DNA of 10,162 nt, taken from contig CAZOJP010000055.1 of NCBI GenBank assembly GCA_964580155.1, positions 1-10,162 on the forward strand, written 5' to 3'. A program made the translations under genes and the position numbers. This document shows positions 1 through 4,907 of this stretch, in pieces (positions within the stretch are counted from its first letter, which is position 1; each line of letters opens with the position of its first letter). This DNA comes from Intestinibacillus sp964580155 (lineage in GTDB: Bacteria > Bacillota > Clostridia > Oscillospirales > Butyricicoccaceae). The notes under the pieces were generated by a model that worked only from the letters and a program-made list of their open reading frames with translations, had not been told where the DNA came from and made no database searches.

Positions 1-6
1 ATAAAC

Positions 7-288
7 ATGGGCAGAAGTGTCAAGAAGGGCCCTTTTGTGGCTCCTGAGCTTATCAAAAGAGTGCTCGAAATGAACGAGAAGGGCGAGAAGAAGGTGCTCA
101 AGACCTGGTCGAGAGCGTCCACCATTTTCCCGGACTTCGTCGGTCATACAATTGCCGTACATGACGGCAGAAAGCATGTTCCGGTATATGTGACCGAGGA
201 CATGGTAGGTCATAAGCTGGGTGAGTTCGCTCCCACGCGCATTTACAAGGGTCATGCTGGCAGCAGGACCTCGAACACCGGCAAGTAA
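7..288 (+). CDS. rpsS: 30S ribosomal protein S19
   Basis: Small-subunit protein of the 30S head that, with S13, contacts 16S rRNA near the A-site finger. The 93 residues match the usual length of about 92. Family marks are RSVKKGPFV (residues 3-11), the PDFVGHTIAVHDGRKHVPV stretch (42-60) and GHKLGEFAPTR (68-78). The segment after Trp34 reads SRASTI where most homologues have SRRSTI, a small local variation. The window begins only six bases before the ATG, so the start is inferred from the family N-terminus and its ribosome binding site cannot be seen. It lies 15 nt before rplV, the usual S10-operon neighbour; rplB would be expected just upstream, outside the window. Confidence 0.98.
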   Translation: MGRSVKKGPFVAPELIKRVLEMNEKGEKKVLKTWSRASTIFPDFVGHTIAVHDGRKHVPVYVTEDMVGHKLGEFAPTRIYKGHAGSRTSNTGK

Positions 289-303
289 GGGGGGGACGTA
301 ACG

Positions 304-639
304 ATGGAAGCAAAAGCTTATGTAAGAAATGTCCGAATCACTCCTCGCAAAGTCAAGATTCTGTGCGACCTCATCCGCGGCAAGGACGCGGGTGCGGCGG
401 CAGCCATCATTATGAACACGCCGAAGTCTTCTTCCGAGGTCATGATTAAGCTGCTCAAGAGTTGTGTCGCCAACGCGGAAAACAACCACAACATGGACAC
501 CGACAAGCTGTTCGTAAAGCAAGTGTTTGTTACCCCGGGCCCGGTCATGAAACGTGTCATGCCGCGTGCACAGGGTCGCGCGTTCCGGATCCTGAAGAGA
601 ACATCGCATATCACGATGGTTCTCGCCGAGAAAGAATAA
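304..639 (+). CDS. rplV: 50S ribosomal protein L22
   Basis: Large-subunit protein whose long beta-hairpin lines the peptide exit tunnel, a site where macrolide-resistance changes occur in other bacteria. The 111 residues match the family length of about 110. The globular part includes ITPRKVKILCDLIRGK (12-27). The tunnel hairpin is residues 79-96, with the conserved VMPRAQGRAFRI stretch at 85-96, intact and without insertion. The ATG at 304 follows a G-run ribosome binding site (AGGGGGGGA, about 288-296), which is more G-monotonous than the GGAGG sites of its neighbours. Spacing is 15 nt to both rpsS and rpsC, consistent with co-transcription. Confidence 0.98.
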   Translation: MEAKAYVRNVRITPRKVKILCDLIRGKDAGAAAAIIMNTPKSSSEVMIKLLKSCVANAENNHNMDTDKLFVKQVFVTPGPVMKRVMPRAQGRAFRILKRTSHITMVLAEKE

Positions 640-654
640 ACGAGGAGGGTAACA

Positions 655-1452
655 ATGGGCCAGAAAGTAAATCCGAACGGTCTCCGTGTCGGCGTTATTA
701 AGAATTGGGATTCCCGCTGGTTCGCCAAGGACTCTGCGTTCGGCGACCTTCTCGTGGAAGACTACAATATCCGCAAGCACCTGAAGAGCAAGCTGTATGC
801 CGCAGGCGTGCCCGCGATTGAGATTGAGCGTACCTCCAAGGACGTGAAGATCATGATCCAGTGCGCTCGTCCGGGCCTTGTCATCGGCAGAGGCGGCGAG
901 GATATCCAGAAGCTCGAGGCTGAGCTGACCGCAAAGATCGGCAAGCCGGTCAAGGTCTCCATCATCGAGATCAAGAACCCGGACACCAACGCAACGCTGG
1001 TGGCCGAGAACATCGCACAGCAGCTTGAGAAGCGCACCAGCTTCCGCCGCGCGATGAAGCAGTCCATGGGCCGTGCAATGCGCATGGGCGCCAAGGGCAT
1101 CAAGACCTGCTGCTCCGGTCGTCTGGGCGGCGCGGAAATCGCGCGCACCGAGCACTACCACGAGGGCACGATTCCGCTGCAGACCCTGCGTGCGGACATC
1201 GACTACGGCTTTGCCGAGGCGAACACGACCTATGGAAAGATCGGCGTCAAGGTCTGGATCTACAAGGGTGAAGTTCTCACCGGCGGCCCGCGTCTGGGTC
1301 GTTCGATCGAAGCACCGAAGCCCGCATTCGAGCGCCGTGACCGCCGCGACCGCGGTGATCGTCGCGGAGGCCGTCGCGACTTCAACAACCGTGGTGACCG
1401 CAATGGTACCGGCGAGCGCCGTGCACCCCGTCAGGAAGGAGGCAACCGCTAA
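655..1452 (+). CDS. rpsC: 30S ribosomal protein S3 with arginine-rich C-terminal tail
   Basis: S3 sits at the mRNA entry side of the 30S head and, with S4 and S5, takes part in mRNA unwinding. The N-terminus MGQKVNPNGLRVG and the KH type-2 RNA-binding domain with its GRGG loop (residues 78-81) are clear. The C-terminal domain runs to the WIYKGEVL motif (201-208). The protein is 265 residues, against about 215-220 in many bacteria; the excess is a tail from about residue 224 on, full of RRD, RDR and GDR units with about 15 Arg in the last 39 residues, probably disordered. The start has a GAGGAGGG site 15 nt after rplV. The TAA stop overlaps the rplP ATG by one base (TAATG), which favours translational coupling. 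Confidence 0.97.
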   Translation: MGQKVNPNGLRVGVIKNWDSRWFAKDSAFGDLLVEDYNIRKHLKSKLYAAGVPAIEIERTSKDVKIMIQCARPGLVIGRGGEDIQKLEAELTAKIGKPVKVSIIEIKNPDTNATLVAENIAQQLEKRTSFRRAMKQSMGRAMRMGAKGIKTCCSGRLGGAEIARTEHYHEGTIPLQTLRADIDYGFAEANTTYGKIGVKVWIYKGEVLTGGPRLGRSIEAPKPAFERRDRRDRGDRRGGRRDFNNRGDRNGTGERRAPRQEGGNR

Positions 1453-1880
1453 TGCTGCTCCCTAAGAGAGTTAAATATCGCCGCGTACACCGTGGCCGTA
1501 TGACCGGCAAGGCTACCCGTGGCAACTTCGTTTCCAACGGCGAGTTCGGCCTCCAGGCAACCGAGCCGTGCTGGATTACCTCGAATCAGATCGAGGCTGC
1601 CCGTATCGCCATGACCCGCTACACCAAGCGCGGCGGTCAGGTATGGATCAAAATTTTCCCCGACAAGCCGGTTTCCAAGAAGCCGGCCGGCACCCGCATG
1701 GGTTCCGGTAAGGGCGCTCCCGAGTATTGGGTCGCTGTTGTCAAGCCGGGCCGCGTGTTGTTTGAAATCGCCGGTGTACCGGAAGCGGTTGCACGCGAGG
1801 CAATGCGTCTTGCCAGCCATAAGCTGCCCCTTAAGACCAAGATTGTTCGGCGCAAGTCTGAGATTGGTGGTGAAGAATGA
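1452..1880 (+). CDS. rplP: 50S ribosomal protein L16
   Basis: Late-assembling large-subunit protein near the A-site tRNA elbow and the base of the peptidyl transferase centre. Its 142 residues are typical of the family (about 136-145). MLLPKRVKYRRVHRGRM starts the protein, and the signature TRMGSGKGAPEYWVAVVKPG spans residues 81-100, including the basic loop that reaches toward the P-site tRNA. The ribosome binding site AAGGAGG (1436-1442) lies inside the 3' end of rpsC. The ATG shares a base with the rpsC stop, and the stop overlaps rpmC (ATGA), so rpsC, rplP and rpmC appear translationally coupled. Confidence 0.98.
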   Translation: MLLPKRVKYRRVHRGRMTGKATRGNFVSNGEFGLQATEPCWITSNQIEAARIAMTRYTKRGGQVWIKIFPDKPVSKKPAGTRMGSGKGAPEYWVAVVKPGRVLFEIAGVPEAVAREAMRLASHKLPLKTKIVRRKSEIGGEE

Positions 1881-2080
1881 TGAAGGCAAACGAGATTAGA
1901 GAGATGACGGCCGAGGAGCTGAATGTCAAGCTGGCCGACCTGAAGAAGGACCTGTTTAACCTCAGACTTCAACATGCGACAAACCAGCTCGACAATCCGA
2001 CGCAGATCAGCAAGGTCAAGCGCGACATTGCAAGAGTGAACACCGTTCTCCGTGAGCTTCAGCTTGCGGGCAGAGCGTAA
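1877..2080 (+). CDS. rpmC: 50S ribosomal protein L29
   Basis: Small, two-helix protein at the exit of the peptide tunnel, where with L23 it helps form the docking site for trigger factor and the signal recognition particle. The 66-67 residues fit the family. Helix one carries TAEELNVKLADLKKDLFNLR and helix two carries the ISKVKRDIARVNTVLRE stretch. Two in-frame ATG codons stand side by side at 1877 and 1880. The first overlaps the rplP TGA as ATGA; the second gives the more usual MKANEIRE beginning. The sequence does not decide between them, and a GGTGGTGA ribosome binding site (1866-1873) would serve either. Confidence 0.96.
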   Translation: MMKANEIREMTAEELNVKLADLKKDLFNLRLQHATNQLDNPTQISKVKRDIARVNTVLRELQLAGRA

Positions 2081-2095
2081 GGGAGGTAAGCGAAG

Positions 2096-2353
2096 TTGAA
2101 CGAGAGAGCGTTTCGTAAAACTCGTGTCGGCAAGGTCGTTTCCGATAAGATGGATAAGACGATTGTTGTCGCGATCGAGGACAGAGTCCAGCATCCGCTG
2201 TACAAGAAGATTATCAAGAACACCTATAAGCTGAAGGCGCACGACGAGAACAACGAGTGCGGCATCGGTGACAAGGTTCGTGTGATGGAGACCCGCCCGC
2301 TGTCCAAGGACAAGCGCTGGCGCCTGGTCGACATCATCGAGAAGGCTAAGTAA
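2096..2353 (+). CDS. rpsQ: 30S ribosomal protein S17 with TTG start
   Basis: OB-fold protein that binds 16S rRNA early in assembly of the 30S body. The 85 residues agree with the family, as do RKTRVGKVVSDKMDKTIVVA (7-26) and the signature GDKVRVMETRPLS (58-70). The start codon is TTG at 2096: there is no in-frame ATG or GTG at the right place, and the ribosome binding site GGGAGGT (2081-2087) ends eight bases before it. TTG is the only such start in the window and may lower the initiation rate of this gene relative to its neighbours. Spacing to rplN is 12 nt. Confidence 0.97.
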   Translation: MNERAFRKTRVGKVVSDKMDKTIVVAIEDRVQHPLYKKIIKNTYKLKAHDENNECGIGDKVRVMETRPLSKDKRWRLVDIIEKAK

Positions 2354-2365
2354 GGAGGAGAACAC

Positions 2366-2734
2366 ATGATCCAGCAGGAATCCTTCCTGCGCGCGGCGGA
2401 TAACAGCGGCGCGAAGGAACTCAAGTGCATCCGTGTTCTCGGCGGCTCCAACCGGAAATACGGTAACATCGGTGATGTCATCGTGTGCTCGGTGCGCAAG
2501 GCGCAGCCGGGCGGCGCGGTCAAGAAGGGCGACGTTGTCAAGGCTGTCATCGTGCGCACCGTCAAGGGCCTGCGCCGTGCGGACGGCAGCTACATCCGTT
2601 TCGACGAGAATGCGGCAGTCATCATCAAGGAAGATAAGAACCCGCGCGGCACCCGCATCTTTGGGCCAGTCGCAAGAGAGCTGCGCGACAAGGATTATAT
2701 GAAGATCCTTTCGCTCGCTCCGGAAGTATTGTAA
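2366..2734 (+). CDS. rplN: 50S ribosomal protein L14
   Basis: Large-subunit protein that forms an intersubunit bridge with 16S rRNA and, in many bacteria, is the binding site of the silencing factor RsfS. The length of 122 residues is exactly that of most homologues. The N-terminal MIQQESFLRAADNSGAKEL, the signature RADGSYIRFDENAAVII (71-87) and NPRGTRIFGPVARELR (92-107) are all present. The ATG is preceded by AAGGAGGAG directly after the rpsQ stop. rplN and rplX follow each other with a 15-nt spacer, as in most spc operons, and the gene shows no oddity. Confidence 0.98.
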   Translation: MIQQESFLRAADNSGAKELKCIRVLGGSNRKYGNIGDVIVCSVRKAQPGGAVKKGDVVKAVIVRTVKGLRRADGSYIRFDENAAVIIKEDKNPRGTRIFGPVARELRDKDYMKILSLAPEVL

Positions 2735-2749
2735 GGAGGCGCCCGGAAT

Positions 2750-3064
2750 ATGAATACACTGCATCTGAAAAAGGGCGACCTCGCCGTCGTCCTGTCCGGC
2801 AAGGAAAAGGGCAAGCGCGGCACGGTGCTCAGCGTGGACCCGAAGAAGGGCACGGTTGTTGTGGAGAGCGTGAACATCGTCACCTGCCACACCAAGCCCC
2901 GCCGCCAGGGTGAGACCGGCGGCATCGTCAAGCGCGAGGCTGCGCTGCGTGCGTGCAAGGTCATGCGCGTTTGCCCGAAGTGCGACAAGCCGACCCGTAC
3001 GGCGCATTCCGTTGAGAACGGCGCCAAGGTCACGGTCTGCAAGCACTGCGGCGAAATCATTTAA
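2750..3064 (+). CDS. rplX: 50S ribosomal protein L24, zinc-ribbon form
   Basis: Assembly-initiator protein that binds the 5' end of 23S rRNA and later lies near the tunnel exit. The KOW motif is at residues 7-34 (KKGDLAVVLSGKEKGKRGTV), followed by the TKPRRQGETGGIVKREA stretch (48-64). The 104-residue chain ends in a C-terminal element with two CxxC pairs, Cys75/Cys78 and Cys97/Cys100, which should bind zinc; other L24 proteins such as that of Bacillus subtilis lack these cysteines. The ribosome binding site AAGGAGGCG sits right after the rplN stop. The stop is 20 nt before rplE. Confidence 0.97.
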   Translation: MNTLHLKKGDLAVVLSGKEKGKRGTVLSVDPKKGTVVVESVNIVTCHTKPRRQGETGGIVKREAALRACKVMRVCPKCDKPTRTAHSVENGAKVTVCKHCGEII

Positions 3065-3084
3065 AGAGGAGGTAAACTGAAATC

Positions 3085-3627
3085 ATGCCTAGAATGAAAG
3101 AAAAGTATGTAAGTGAAGTTGCACCTGCTCTGATGAATAAGTTCGCTTACAAGTCCACCATGCAGATCCCCAAGCTTGACAAGATTGTCATCAACGTGGG
3201 CTGCGGCAAGGAAGCAAACGGCAACGCCAAGGTCATCGAGTCCATCGTGCGCGATATCACGACGATCACCGGCCAGAAGCCGATTATCACCTATGCAAAA
3301 AAGTCCATCGCGAACTTTAAGCTCCGCGACGGCATGCCGGTCGGCGTAAAGGTTACGCTGCGTCAGGACAGAATGTGGGAGTTTCTCGACCGCCTGTTCA
3401 ACGTTGCGCTGCCCCGCGTCCGTGACTTCCGCGGCATCAATCCCGACGCTTTCGACGGCCGCGGCAACTATGCCCTCGGTCTGAAGGAGCAGCTGATTTT
3501 CCCGGAAATCGCGTACGACCAGATCGATAAGATCCGCGGTATGGACATCATCATGTGCACCACCGCAAACACCGACGAAGAAGCACGCGAGCTGCTCTCC
3601 CTGATGGGCGCTCCGTTTGCAAAGTAA
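3085..3627 (+). CDS. rplE: 50S ribosomal protein L5
   Basis: Large-subunit protein that binds 5S rRNA with L18 and forms bridge contacts with S13 and the P-site tRNA. The length of 180 residues is standard. Landmarks are IPKLDKIVINVGCG (28-41), ITGQKPIITYAKKSIANFKL (61-80), VALPRVRDFRGI (107-118) and the C-terminal GMDIIMCTTANTDEEA (152-167). The ATG at 3085 has a GAGGAGGT site (3066-3073) at 11-nt spacing; an in-frame ATG at 3094 is a possible alternative. In E. coli the S8 repressor site lies in the rplE start region. I see no clear counterpart here, and the structured leader of this window is instead placed before rpsH. Confidence 0.98.
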   Translation: MPRMKEKYVSEVAPALMNKFAYKSTMQIPKLDKIVINVGCGKEANGNAKVIESIVRDITTITGQKPIITYAKKSIANFKLRDGMPVGVKVTLRQDRMWEFLDRLFNVALPRVRDFRGINPDAFDGRGNYALGLKEQLIFPEIAYDQIDKIRGMDIIMCTTANTDEEARELLSLMGAPFAK

Positions 3628-3644
3628 AGGAGGAGGGATTCTAA

Positions 3645-3830
3645 ATGGCTAAGAAGGCAATGGTACTCAAGCAGCAGAAGACTCCCAAGTTCTCTACGCG
3701 TCAGTACAACCGCTGCAAGATCTGCGGACGTCCCCATGCTTACCTGCGCGATTACGGCGTGTGCCGTATCTGCTTCCGCGAGCTGGCATACAAGGGCCAG
3801 ATCCCGGGCGTGCGCAAGGCATCCTGGTAA
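3645..3830 (+). CDS. rpsZ: 30S ribosomal protein S14, zinc-binding short form
   Basis: Small-subunit protein of the 30S head. The 61-residue chain is the short, zinc-containing form (sometimes labelled rpsN), not the longer zinc-free paralogue made under zinc limitation in some Firmicutes. The zinc ligands are Cys24, Cys27, Cys40 and Cys43 in an NRCKICGR...GVCRICFRELAYKG arrangement, and the chain ends in GVRKASW, as usual. The ribosome binding site is AAGGAGGAGGG, 17 nt after rplE. It is the last gene before the unusual 365-nt gap, whereas in most genomes rpsH follows after a few tens of bases. Confidence 0.98.
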   Translation: MAKKAMVLKQQKTPKFSTRQYNRCKICGRPHAYLRDYGVCRICFRELAYKGQIPGVRKASW

Positions 3831-3858
3831 GGACAGACGCACTGCGTCAGGCGCAATG

Positions 3859-3867
3859 TTATCCACA
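3859..3867 (+). promoter_or_regulatory. Perfect match to a DnaA box
   Basis: TTATCCACA is the strict consensus DnaA box. It lies 28 nt after the rpsZ stop, about 90 nt upstream of the predicted -10 element, in the loop of a GCGC/GCGC inverted repeat (3851-3854 and 3868-3871). It stands alone, with no second box and no AT-rich unwinding segment, so it does not look like an origin. A single 9-base match somewhere in 10 kb on either strand has a chance of a little under 10%, so function is uncertain. Confidence 0.3.
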
Positions 3868-3884
3868 GCGCGTTTTGACTTAAA

Positions 3885-3919
3885 GAAAGTGCCCGATTCA
3901 ATTCAGAATTGGCACTTTC
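3885..3919 (+). terminator. Stem-loop after rpsZ, possible weak terminator
   Basis: A perfect 9-bp inverted repeat, GAAAGTGCC (3885-3893) with GGCACTTTC (3911-3919), encloses a 17-nt loop that contains its own CAATT/AATTG repeat. It is preceded by an A-rich stretch and followed by CGTGCTTG, so it lacks a proper U-tract. It could be an attenuator, an mRNA 3'-end stabiliser or processing signal for the upstream message, or part of a larger fold. Its right arm ends five bases before the -35 hexamer of the promoter. Full termination here is doubtful. Confidence 0.35.
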
Positions 3920-3923
3920 GTGC

Positions 3924-3953
3924 TTGCCAAAGCAGGCGTTACGGTGGTATAAT
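3924..3953 (+). promoter_or_regulatory. Sigma-A type promoter driving rpsH and downstream genes
   Basis: The -35 element TTGCCA (3924-3929; four of six consensus bases) is separated by 18 nt from a perfect -10 element TATAAT (3948-3953). Transcription would begin near 3960. This is the best promoter-like sequence I found in the window, and it stands in the only long intergenic gap. Because it is internal to the supercluster it would give rpsH, rplF and the following genes an mRNA of their own with a leader of about 235 nt. Confidence 0.7.
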
Positions 3954-3959
3954 TAGTCG

Positions 3960-4195
3960 TTCACGCTTCGCGGGGAATCTCCGCGGTGCGTGGCCTTCGG
4001 GCAGCCCGCCGTGTGCGGGCTTATCGGCTGTTATAGATACAGCCGCATCCCCCAGCCGCTGCTTGTAGAAAGGCTACGGCAGTGTATAGAAAAGTAGAGG
4101 GCAAACAGGCCAATTAGGGGACCCCGGGTGGGACCGGGATGCCCGTTCGAAATTGCTGCACTACCTTCTAACTTCTAGAAAAGGAGAATAAATCT
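3960..4195 (+). promoter_or_regulatory. Structured 5' leader RNA upstream of rpsH, family unknown
   Basis: From the predicted transcription start the sequence folds into a series of hairpins. H1 is CACGC/GCGTG plus CGCGG/CCGCG (3962-3992). H2 is GCC-UUCG-GGC, a UUCG tetraloop (3993-4002). H3 is GCCCGC/GCGGGC (4004-4020). H4 is CGGCTGT/ACAGCCG with a 7-nt loop (4025-4045). H5 is a ten-pair stem with a small internal loop and AAAGG apex (4057-4084). A possible long-range element follows, TAGAA/TTCTA, GTAG/CTAC and GGGCA/TGCCC (4087-4103 with 4140-4170), closing over a CCCGG/CCGGG hairpin (4123-4138). The density of perfect stems argues for a selected RNA, most simply a cis-regulator of rpsH. 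A ribosomal-protein autoregulatory leader (S8 is the repressor in E. coli) is one reading; a separate small RNA is another. No energy calculation or alignment was possible. Confidence 0.6.
4181..4186 (+). promoter_or_regulatory. rpsH ribosome binding site at the end of the leader
   Basis: AAGGAG ends nine bases before the rpsH ATG. It lies in TAGAAAAGGAG (4176-4186), preceded by two CTTCTA copies (4165-4170 and 4172-4177). CCTTCT (4164-4169) could pair with AGAA-AA-GG across the site and hide it, or its TTCTA could instead join the long-range stem with TAGAA at 4087-4091. That would be a two-state translational switch, which is inference. Confidence 0.75.
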
Positions 4196-4591
4196 ATGCA
4201 GATCACTGATCCCGTCGCGGATATGCTGACCCGCATCCGCAACGCGGGTTCCGCACGTCACGAAAGCGTGGACGTTCCGGCATCCAACATGAAGAAAGCT
4301 ATCGCACAGATCCTGCAGGAAGAGGGCTACATCAAGTCCTTCCAGCTGGCTGACGACGGCGCACAGGGCGTTATCCGCATCGCACTGAAGTACCAGGGCC
4401 GCCAGCAGGCGATCACCGGACTCAAGCGCGTTTCCAAGCCCGGCCTGCGTATGTATGCAGGCGCACAGGAGCTGCCGAAGGTCCTCCGCGGCCTCGGTAT
4501 CGCCATCATTTCCACTTCCAGAGGCGTCATGACCGACAAGAAGGCTCGCGAGCTCAATGTCGGCGGTGAAGTCCTGGCGTTCGTATGGTAA
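4196..4591 (+). CDS. rpsH: 30S ribosomal protein S8
   Basis: Primary 16S rRNA-binding protein of the central domain. In E. coli it is also the translational repressor of the spc operon, by binding an mRNA site that imitates its rRNA target. The 131 residues match the family. MQITDPVADMLTRIRNA begins the protein, RVSKPGLRMY (78-87) is the mid-domain signature and GIAIISTSRGVMTDKKAR (101-118) is the conserved RNA-binding stretch. The ATG at 4196 has an AAGGAG site at nine bases. It is the first gene after the promoter and structured leader, which makes autogenous control by S8 a natural hypothesis. rplF follows after 14 nt. Confidence 0.98.
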   Translation: MQITDPVADMLTRIRNAGSARHESVDVPASNMKKAIAQILQEEGYIKSFQLADDGAQGVIRIALKYQGRQQAITGLKRVSKPGLRMYAGAQELPKVLRGLGIAIISTSRGVMTDKKARELNVGGEVLAFVW

Positions 4592-4605
4592 GGGGGTAAA
4601 CACAT

Positions 4606-4895
4606 ATGTCTAGAATCGGCAGAATGCCCATTGCCATCCCCGCCGGCGTAACCGTCACCCTGGAGGACGGCGTTTGCACCGTGAAGGGCCCTAAGGCGAC
4701 CCTGACCCAGAACATTCATCCGGACATGATCGTCACGATCGCGGAAAACGAAATTCTGGTTACGCGCCCCAATGACAATAAGGAAAACCGTGCGCTGCAT
4801 GGTCTGACCCGTACGCTGATCCACAACATGGTGGTTGGCGTCACCGAGGGCTTCAAGAAGGAGCTCGACGTAAACGGTGTCGGCTATCGTGTACA
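4606..4895 (+). CDS. rplF: 50S ribosomal protein L6, N-terminal part up to assembly gap
   Basis: L6 lies near the sarcin-ricin loop at the elongation-factor binding site of the 50S subunit. This piece encodes the first 96 residues, MSRIGRMPIAIPAGV through GVGYRV, covering the N-terminal L6 domain and the beginning of the second. The start has an AAGGGGGT site 14 nt after rpsH. The reading frame runs into ten unknown bases. The last 15 codons here (GFKKELDVNGVGYRV) are encoded again just after the gap with different bases, so this fragment and the next should not be joined into one protein without checking. Confidence 0.93.
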
Positions 4896-4905
4896 NNNNN
4901 NNNNN
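4896..4905. other. Run of 10 Ns: scaffold gap inside rplF
   Basis: Ten Ns is a common placeholder for a gap of unknown size. The frame before the gap and the frame after it differ, and the protein segment before it is repeated after it, so the true distance is negative (overlapping ends) rather than ten bases. The two overlapping ends differ at 12 of 45 aligned bases by my count, so they are not two copies of the same sequence. Confidence 0.95.
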
Positions 4906-4907
4906 TT

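Larger units (their letters stand above)
3831..4195 (+). other. 365-nt gene-free region between rpsZ and rpsH
   Basis: This is the only large break in an otherwise compact cluster. Reading left to right it holds a short hairpin (GACGC/GCGTC, 3836-3848), a perfect DnaA-box match, a 9-bp inverted repeat, a sigma-A type promoter, five well-formed local hairpins, a possible long-range stem, and the rpsH ribosome binding site. No open frame here has both a plausible start with a ribosome binding site and a recognisable product. I did not recognise an rRNA, tRNA, tmRNA, RNase P RNA, SRP RNA or 6S RNA in it. The natural reading is a regulatory segment that restarts or meters expression of rpsH and the genes after it. 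Confidence 0.85.

Noticed and set aside
1637..3046. Long open frame of 469 codons on the minus strand
   Set aside because: It lies antisense across rplP, rpmC, rpsQ, rplN and rplX, resembles no family I know, and follows from the codon bias of the real genes.
3875..3902. A second promoter, TTGACT with TTCAAT at 16 nt
   Set aside because: The -10 candidate is poor and lies inside the 9-bp inverted repeat; the promoter at 3924-3953 is much better.
3736..4068. Plus-strand open frame of 110 codons running from rpsZ into the regulatory gap
   Set aside because: It starts out of frame inside rpsZ, has no ribosome binding site and crosses several RNA hairpins; no recognisable product.
4145..4152. 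GTTCGAAA, like the T-loop of a tRNA
   Set aside because: The flanking bases do not form the five-pair T-stem, and no anticodon arm or acceptor stem fits around it.
3960..4170. 6S, SRP, tmRNA or RNase P RNA in the rpsZ-rpsH gap
   Set aside because: A string of short hairpins is unlike the single long rod of 6S, and the conserved core sequences of the other RNAs were not found.
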